DNA of 64,000 nucleotides from Rhodoglobus sp. (GTDB lineage Bacteria; Actinomycetota; Actinomycetes; Actinomycetales; Microbacteriaceae), in the NCBI GenBank assembly GCA_025464445.1, contig JAODLY010000026.1, positions 1-64,000 on the forward strand, given 5' to 3'. The notes below the pieces were generated by a model. The model was not told where the DNA came from. It did no database searches and was given only the letters and a program-made list of their open reading frames with translations. The position numbers and the translations under genes were made by a program. Of the stretch, positions 59,377 to 64,000 are shown in pieces (within the stretch, counting starts at the first letter, position 1; each line of letters begins with the position of its first letter).

Positions 59377-60971
59377 GCCAGGCTCACCAGTTCGGCGTAG
59401 TCCTTGTTCCAGTGGTCCTCGACCCCGTCCGGCAGGATGAGCACCCGCTCCGGGTTGAGTGCTTCGACGGCGCCCTCGTCGTGGCTCACGAGCACGACGG
59501 CGCCGGTGTAGCCGGCCAGGGCGCCGAGGATTTCGAGGCGGGATGCCGGGTCGAGGTTGTTTGTCGGTTCGTCCAGCAGCAGCACATTGGCCCCGCTCAC
59601 GACGATCATGGCGAGGGCGAGGCGCGTCTTCTCGCCACCGGAAAGCACGCCGGCCGGCTTAACGGCGTCGTCCCCAGTGAACAGGAACGAGCCGAGCACC
59701 CGGCGCGCCTCGGTCTCGGTGATATCCGGCGAAGACGAGACCATGTTCTCGAGCACGCTTCGCTTGACGTCGATGGTCTCGTGTTCTTGCGCGTAGTAGC
59801 CGATGCGCAGGCCGTGGCCGGGCTCGATCCTGCCGGTGTCCGGTTTGTCGACGCCGGCGAGCATCCGCAGCAGTGTCGTCTTGCCGGCGCCGTTGAAGCC
59901 GAGCACGACGACCTTCGAGCCGCGGTCGATCGCGAGGTCGACAGCGGTGAAGATCTCGAGTGAGCCGTAGCTCTTGCTCAGGTTGCTTGCCATGAGCGGG
60001 GTGCGTCCGCACGGGGCGGGGTCGGGGAAACGAAGCTTCGCAACCCTGTCGACTGTGCGCACCTCGTCGAGGCCAGCGCGCAGCTTCTCCGCCCGAGCGA
60101 CCATCTGGTGGGCGGCTGCGGCCTTGGATGCCTTGGCCCCGAACTTCGCGGCCTGGGTCTCGAGCACTGTCGCCTTCTTCTCGGCGTTCGCCCGCTCCTT
60201 CTTGCGGCGCTCCTCATCGGATTCGCGCTGCCTCAGGTAGTTCTTCCAGCCCATGTTGTACACGTCGATCACCTGGCGGTTGGCGTCGAGATAGAAGACC
60301 TTGTTGACTGTCTCCTCGACGATCTCCAGGTCGTGGCTGATCACGATCAGGCCGCCCTGGAAGCTCTTGAGAAAGTCGCGCAGCCAGACGACCGAGTCGG
60401 CGTCGAGATGGTTGGTGGGCTCGTCGAGCAGCATCGTGTCCGCGCCGGAGAAGAGGATGCGGGCGAGTTCGATGCGCCGCCGCTGGCCGCCGGAGAGTGT
60501 CGAGAGCTGCTGGTCGAGGATGCGGTCGGGCAGCGCCAGGTTCGATGCGATGGATGCCGCCTCCGCCTCCGCCGCGTAGCCGCCGAGGGCCGTGAAGCGT
60601 TCCTCGAGCCTGCCGTACTTGTTCATCGCGGCCTCGCTGGTCGCGGCATCCGGGCTTCCCATGTCGTGGGTGGCTTTCGCCATGTCGATGACGATCTGGC
60701 CCAGACCGCGCGCGTCGAGGATGCGGGTGCGCGCGAGATCCTCCGGATTGCCGGAGCGCGGGTCCTGCGGCAGGTAGCCGATCTCCCCGGTGCGGTCGAT
60801 GCGGCCGCCGGCGGGCTGCAGCTCCCCCGCGAGCGTCTTGGTGAGCGTCGTCTTGCCTGCACCATTGCGCCCGACGAGGCCGATCTTGTCCCCGCGGTCG
60901 ACCCTGAACGACACGTCCTCCATGAGGAGGCGTGCCCCAACGCGCAGCTCGAGATCATGCACAGCGAGCAC
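59373..60971 (-). CDS. ABC-F family ATP-binding protein
   Basis: Two ABC cassettes: GRNGAGKTT / LSGGQRRRIELA / LLDEPTNHLD and GFNGAGKTT / LSGGEKTRLALA / LLDEPTNNLDP. Confidence 0.95.
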   Translation of the reverse strand: MLAVHDLELRVGARLLMEDVSFRVDRGDKIGLVGRNGAGKTTLTKTLAGELQPAGGRIDRTGEIGYLPQDPRSGNPEDLARTRILDARGLGQIVIDMAKATHDMGSPDAATSEAAMNKYGRLEERFTALGGYAAEAEAASIASNLALPDRILDQQLSTLSGGQRRRIELARILFSGADTMLLDEPTNHLDADSVVWLRDFLKSFQGGLIVISHDLEIVEETVNKVFYLDANRQVIDVYNMGWKNYLRQRESDEERRKKERANAEKKATVLETQAAKFGAKASKAAAAHQMVARAEKLRAGLDEVRTVDRVAKLRFPDPAPCGRTPLMASNLSKSYGSLEIFTAVDLAIDRGSKVVVLGFNGAGKTTLLRMLAGVDKPDTGRIEPGHGLRIGYYAQEHETIDVKRSVLENMVSSSPDITETEARRVLGSFLFTGDDAVKPAGVLSGGEKTRLALAMIVVSGANVLLLDEPTNNLDPASRLEILGALAGYTGAVVLVSHDEGAVEALNPERVLILPDGVEDHWNKDYAELVSLA

Positions 60972-61091
60972 AGCAAAGGTCCAGTTCTTTTGGAGGGGAT
61001 GGGCGCGGCTCTACGGTGCGCCAGCCAGCTAGTCTACTTTGTGCAGCCGGTCGATCCGGCTACCGACAATCCCGACGACACAGGAGTCCCT

Positions 61092-61727
61092 TTGAGCAAC
61101 ATGACAATCGCGCTCGGCCGCCCCACCCTCGCCGATCGCATCTTCAGCCGTAGCCTCGCACTCGACATCGTGCTCGTCGCCGCCGGCGCAGCGCTCACTG
61201 CCATCGCCGCGCAAATTTCGGTGCCGCTCGTTCCTGTGCCGGTCACTGGCCAGACCCTCGCGGTGCTGCTCGTCGGCGTCACCCTCGGCGCCACCAGGGG
61301 GGCCATCTCCCTCACGCTCTATGCGCTGCTCGGCATCGTCGGCCTCCCGGTGTTCAGCGACCACTCGTCCGGCTGGGGAATCATCAGCGGCGCGACGGGG
61401 GGCTATATCGTCGGCTTCATCTTCGCCGCGGCACTCACCGGCTGGCTCGCCCAGCGCGAATGGGACCGCAAGCTGCTGCGCGCCTTCCTCGCCTTCCTCG
61501 CGGGGTCGGTCGTGCCCTTCGCTATCGGCCTGCCCTGGCTCGCCGCGTGGCTCGGCAACGCCGGCTACCCGAACGACGTGCAGTCGGTGCTTGTCGCCGG
61601 CTTCTACCCGTTCATAGTGGGCGGCCTCATCAAGGCGGCGCTCGGTACCGGCATCATCTCGCTGGCCTGGGTCGGCGTGCGCGCCTCGGACCGCCGCAAG
61701 GCGGCCAGGGCCGAAGCCGCGGAGTAA
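61092..61727 (+). CDS. bioY: Biotin transporter BioY
   Basis: ISVPLVPVPVTGQTLAVLLVGVTLGATRGAISLTLYALLGIVGLPVFS; TTG (61092) or ATG (61101) start. Confidence 0.92.
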   Translation: MSNMTIALGRPTLADRIFSRSLALDIVLVAAGAALTAIAAQISVPLVPVPVTGQTLAVLLVGVTLGATRGAISLTLYALLGIVGLPVFSDHSSGWGIISGATGGYIVGFIFAAALTGWLAQREWDRKLLRAFLAFLAGSVVPFAIGLPWLAAWLGNAGYPNDVQSVLVAGFYPFIVGGLIKAALGTGIISLAWVGVRASDRRKAARAEAAE

Positions 61728-61734
61728 CGCCTAC

Positions 61735-61764
61735 TAGATCGAGAAGCCCTAGATCGAGAAGCCC
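61735..61764. repeat. 2 x 15-bp tandem duplication over the stop of the DUF59 gene
   Basis: TAGATCGAGAAGCCC TAGATCGAGAAGCCC. Confidence 0.9.
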
Positions 61765-62078
61765 AGGGCGCGCATCATGTCGCGGCCGTCCTCGGTGATC
61801 TTGTCGGGACCCCATGGCGGCATCCAGACCCAGGTGATGCGGAACGCGTCCACAATGCCGTCGAGAGCCTGTGCGGTCTGCTCCTCGATGACGTCGGTGA
61901 GCGGGCATCCCGCAGAGGTCAGCGTCATGCTGATGATGAGTGCGTTGTTGTCGGGGTCCCAGCTCAGGTCGTAGATGAGGCCGAGGTCGACGACGTTGAC
62001 CCCGAGCTCGGGGTCGACTACGTCTTTCAGGGCCTCCTCGACCTGGTCGAAGAGTGCCGGTGCCAAGGCTGTTGCCAT
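61749..62078 (-). CDS. DUF59 metal-sulfur cluster assembly factor (SufT-like)
   Basis: VEEALKDVVDPELGVNVVDLGLIYDLSWD...MTLTSAGCPLTDVIEEQ...WMPPWGPDKITEDGRDMMRALGF. Confidence 0.93.
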   Translation of the reverse strand: MATALAPALFDQVEEALKDVVDPELGVNVVDLGLIYDLSWDPDNNALIISMTLTSAGCPLTDVIEEQTAQALDGIVDAFRITWVWMPPWGPDKITEDGRDMMRALGFSI

Positions 62079-62082
62079 GGCT

Positions 62083-62847
62083 CTACGCTACGCTCGCCGG
62101 GTCGAGAAAGCGATCGTAGCCCTCGTTCTCGAGGCGCTCGGCCAGCTCGGGCCCACCCTCCTCAGCGACGCGGCCATCGACGAATACGTGCACGAAGTCC
62201 GGCTTGATGTAGCGCAGGATCCGCGTGTAGTGGGTGATGAGCAGCACGCCGAGGTCGTTGGCGGCGTGCGCGCGGTTGACGCCCTCCGACACAATCTTGA
62301 GGGCATCGACATCCAGGCCCGAATCGGTCTCGTCCAGGATTGCGAACTTCGGCTTGAGCAGCTCGAGCTGCAGGATCTCGTGGCGCTTCTTCTCGCCACC
62401 GGAGAATCCCTCGTTGACGTTGCGCTCGGAGAACGCCTTCTCCATGCGCAGGCCCTTCATGGCCTCGCTGACCTCTTTGAGCCACGGACGCAGCGGAGGC
62501 GCTTCACCATCCAGGACTGTCTTCGCCGTGCGCAGGAAATCGGCCATACGCACTCCCGGGATCTCAACCGGATACTGCATCGCGAGGAAGATGCCGGCCC
62601 TGGCCCGTGCGTCCACGGACATGGTGAGCACCTCTACGCCGTCGAGCGTGACAGAGCCGCTCTCGACGTGGTACTTGGGATGCCCGGCAATCGAATAGGC
62701 CAGCGTCGACTTGCCCGAGCCATTCGGCCCCATCACCGCGTGGATCTCGCCCTGCTTGATCGACAGGTTCACGCCCTTGAGGATGTGCTTGGTGCCCTGC
62801 TCCGTCTCCACGCTGACGTGGAGGTCTTTGACTTCTAGTACTGACAT
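62083..62847 (-). CDS. sufC: Fe-S cluster assembly ATPase SufC
   Basis: GPNGSGKSTLAYSIAGHPKY, GFSGGEKKRHEILQL, AILDETDSGLDVDALK. Confidence 0.96.
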   Translation of the reverse strand: MSVLEVKDLHVSVETEQGTKHILKGVNLSIKQGEIHAVMGPNGSGKSTLAYSIAGHPKYHVESGSVTLDGVEVLTMSVDARARAGIFLAMQYPVEIPGVRMADFLRTAKTVLDGEAPPLRPWLKEVSEAMKGLRMEKAFSERNVNEGFSGGEKKRHEILQLELLKPKFAILDETDSGLDVDALKIVSEGVNRAHAANDLGVLLITHYTRILRYIKPDFVHVFVDGRVAEEGGPELAERLENEGYDRFLDPASVA

Positions 62848-62873
62848 TTGCTGTATTTCCCTGTCTTGTCGCC

Positions 62874-63203
62874 CTAAACGGCGATGGTCTGGGTCGGGTC
62901 GATGTATACGACGCCATCGGCGTCCACTGTCACGACGAACACCGGTACGGGTTCGTAGGCGGGAAGACTCAGCGGCTTGCCGGTTTTGAGGGAGAACATC
63001 GAGCCGTGCGCCCAGCACTCGATCGCGTCATCCTCGACGAAGCCCTCGGCGAGCGAGATGTCGCCGTGGGTGCATAGGTCGCCGATGGCGTGCACGGTGC
63101 CGCTCTCATCCTTGACGACGGCGATCGGGGTCTCCCCCAGCACTACGCGATACGCCTGGTTGGTCTCCAGCTCATCCGTCGTGCAGATCCGCTCTGCGGT
63201 CAT
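62874..63203 (-). CDS. Rieske-type ferredoxin
   Basis: LCTHGDISLAEGFVEDDAIECWAHGSMFSLKTG (CxH...CxxH) inside suf operon. Confidence 0.93.
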   Translation of the reverse strand: MTAERICTTDELETNQAYRVVLGETPIAVVKDESGTVHAIGDLCTHGDISLAEGFVEDDAIECWAHGSMFSLKTGKPLSLPAYEPVPVFVVTVDADGVVYIDPTQTIAV

Positions 63204-64000
63204 GGCGCTGTCCTCTCGAGTTCTTTCTCGATGGCCTTGTGCAGGCGCGTCTCGAGTTCGGTGTTGCCGATGCGCTGCACGATCTCCGAGAGGAAGCCGA
63301 TGACCACGAGGCGGCGCGCCTCCTCTTCGCTGATGCCGCGCGCCTGCAGGTAGAACAGTTGCTCGTCGTCGAAGCGGCCAGTCGCGCTCGCGTGCCCTGC
63401 GCCGAGGATCTCGCCGGTCTCGATCTCCAGGTTGGGGATCGAATCCGCGCGGGCACCCTCGCTCAGCACGAGGTTGCGGTTCTGCTCGTAGCTGTCGGTG
63501 CCTGCGGCGTCCCTGCCGATGAGCACGTCGCCGACCCACACGGTGTGTGCGCCCTTGCCCTGCAGTGCGCCCTTGTAGTTGACGCGCCCCTTGGTGTTCC
63601 TGGCGACGTGGTGCAGGTAGACGCGCTGCTCGAAGTGCTGGCCGGCATCCGCGAAGTAGAGGCCGTAGAGGTCGCCGTCTGCGCCTTCGCCGTCAAGGTG
63701 CACCGAGGGGTTGATGCGCACGACTGTGCCGCTGAGGGAGACCACGACGTGCTTGAGCTTCGCGTTCTGTCCCACTGTCGCGAAGTGGCTCGCGAGATGC
63801 AGGGCGTCGTCCGCCCATTCCTGCACGGACACGACGGTGAGCGACGCGCCATCCTCGACGACGATCTCCACGTTCTCGGAGAGCGTCGCCTGCCCGCTCG
63901 ATTGCAGGATGATCGTCGCGCTGCTGTTCGGTTTCGCCGTGATTATCGTGTGGGCAGCGCGCGGCTCTGCCCCGAGCCCCGACCTGCTCACGATGACGTC
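63200..64000 (-). CDS. sufD: Fe-S cluster assembly protein SufD, truncated at right window edge
   Basis: LYGLYFADAGQHFEQRVYLHHVARNTKGRVNYKGALQGKGAHTVWVGDVLIGRDAAGTDSYEQNRNLVLSEGARADSIPNLEIETGEILGAGHASATGRFDDEQLFYLQARGI; reading frame runs to the edge. Confidence 0.93.
   Translation of the reverse strand, partial: DVIVSRSGLGAEPRAAHTIITAKPNSSATIILQSSGQATLSENVEIVVEDGASLTVVSVQEWADDALHLASHFATVGQNAKLKHVVVSLSGTVVRINPSVHLDGEGADGDLYGLYFADAGQHFEQRVYLHHVARNTKGRVNYKGALQGKGAHTVWVGDVLIGRDAAGTDSYEQNRNLVLSEGARADSIPNLEIETGEILGAGHASATGRFDDEQLFYLQARGISEEEARRLVVIGFLSEIVQRIGNTELETRLHKAIEKELERTAP

Overview
This is a 64 kb high-GC chromosomal window. Gene content and order suggest an actinobacterium of the Microbacteriaceae type; that assignment is an inference. 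Most of it is ordinary: acyl-CoA ligase, glutathione peroxidase, Ggt, Eis-like acetyltransferase, an imuA'-imuB-dnaE2 mutasome, DinB, CspA, fatty-acid desaturase, D,D-carboxypeptidase, sirtuin, TreS, GlgA/GlgC, SerB, FabG, SURF1, an ABC-F protein, BioY, and a suf operon running off the right edge. I saw no rRNA, tRNA, CRISPR array or intact transposon by eye. The best candidates for something new are: (1) four dispersed minus-strand paralogues (16.9-29.7 kb) with an SGNH-hydrolase-like domain whose catalytic blocks are all eroded, fused to a GAF domain in three of the four; (2) a lower-GC accessory island at 11.8-15.7 kb with an overlapping MazG-like pyrophosphohydrolase / GIY-YIG-DUF2075 helicase pair next to decayed coding remnants, one of them SIR2-like; (3) an orphan DarT-like ADP-ribosyltransferase with an N-terminal Cys/His motif; (4) a DEDDh exonuclease-Nudix fusion with both active sites intact; (5) LexA-box-like palindromes upstream of the mutasome and of a DUF222/13E12-type HNH protein; (6) inverted-repeat elements between convergent genes, one of which has arms that begin exactly at the stop codons of both flanking genes.
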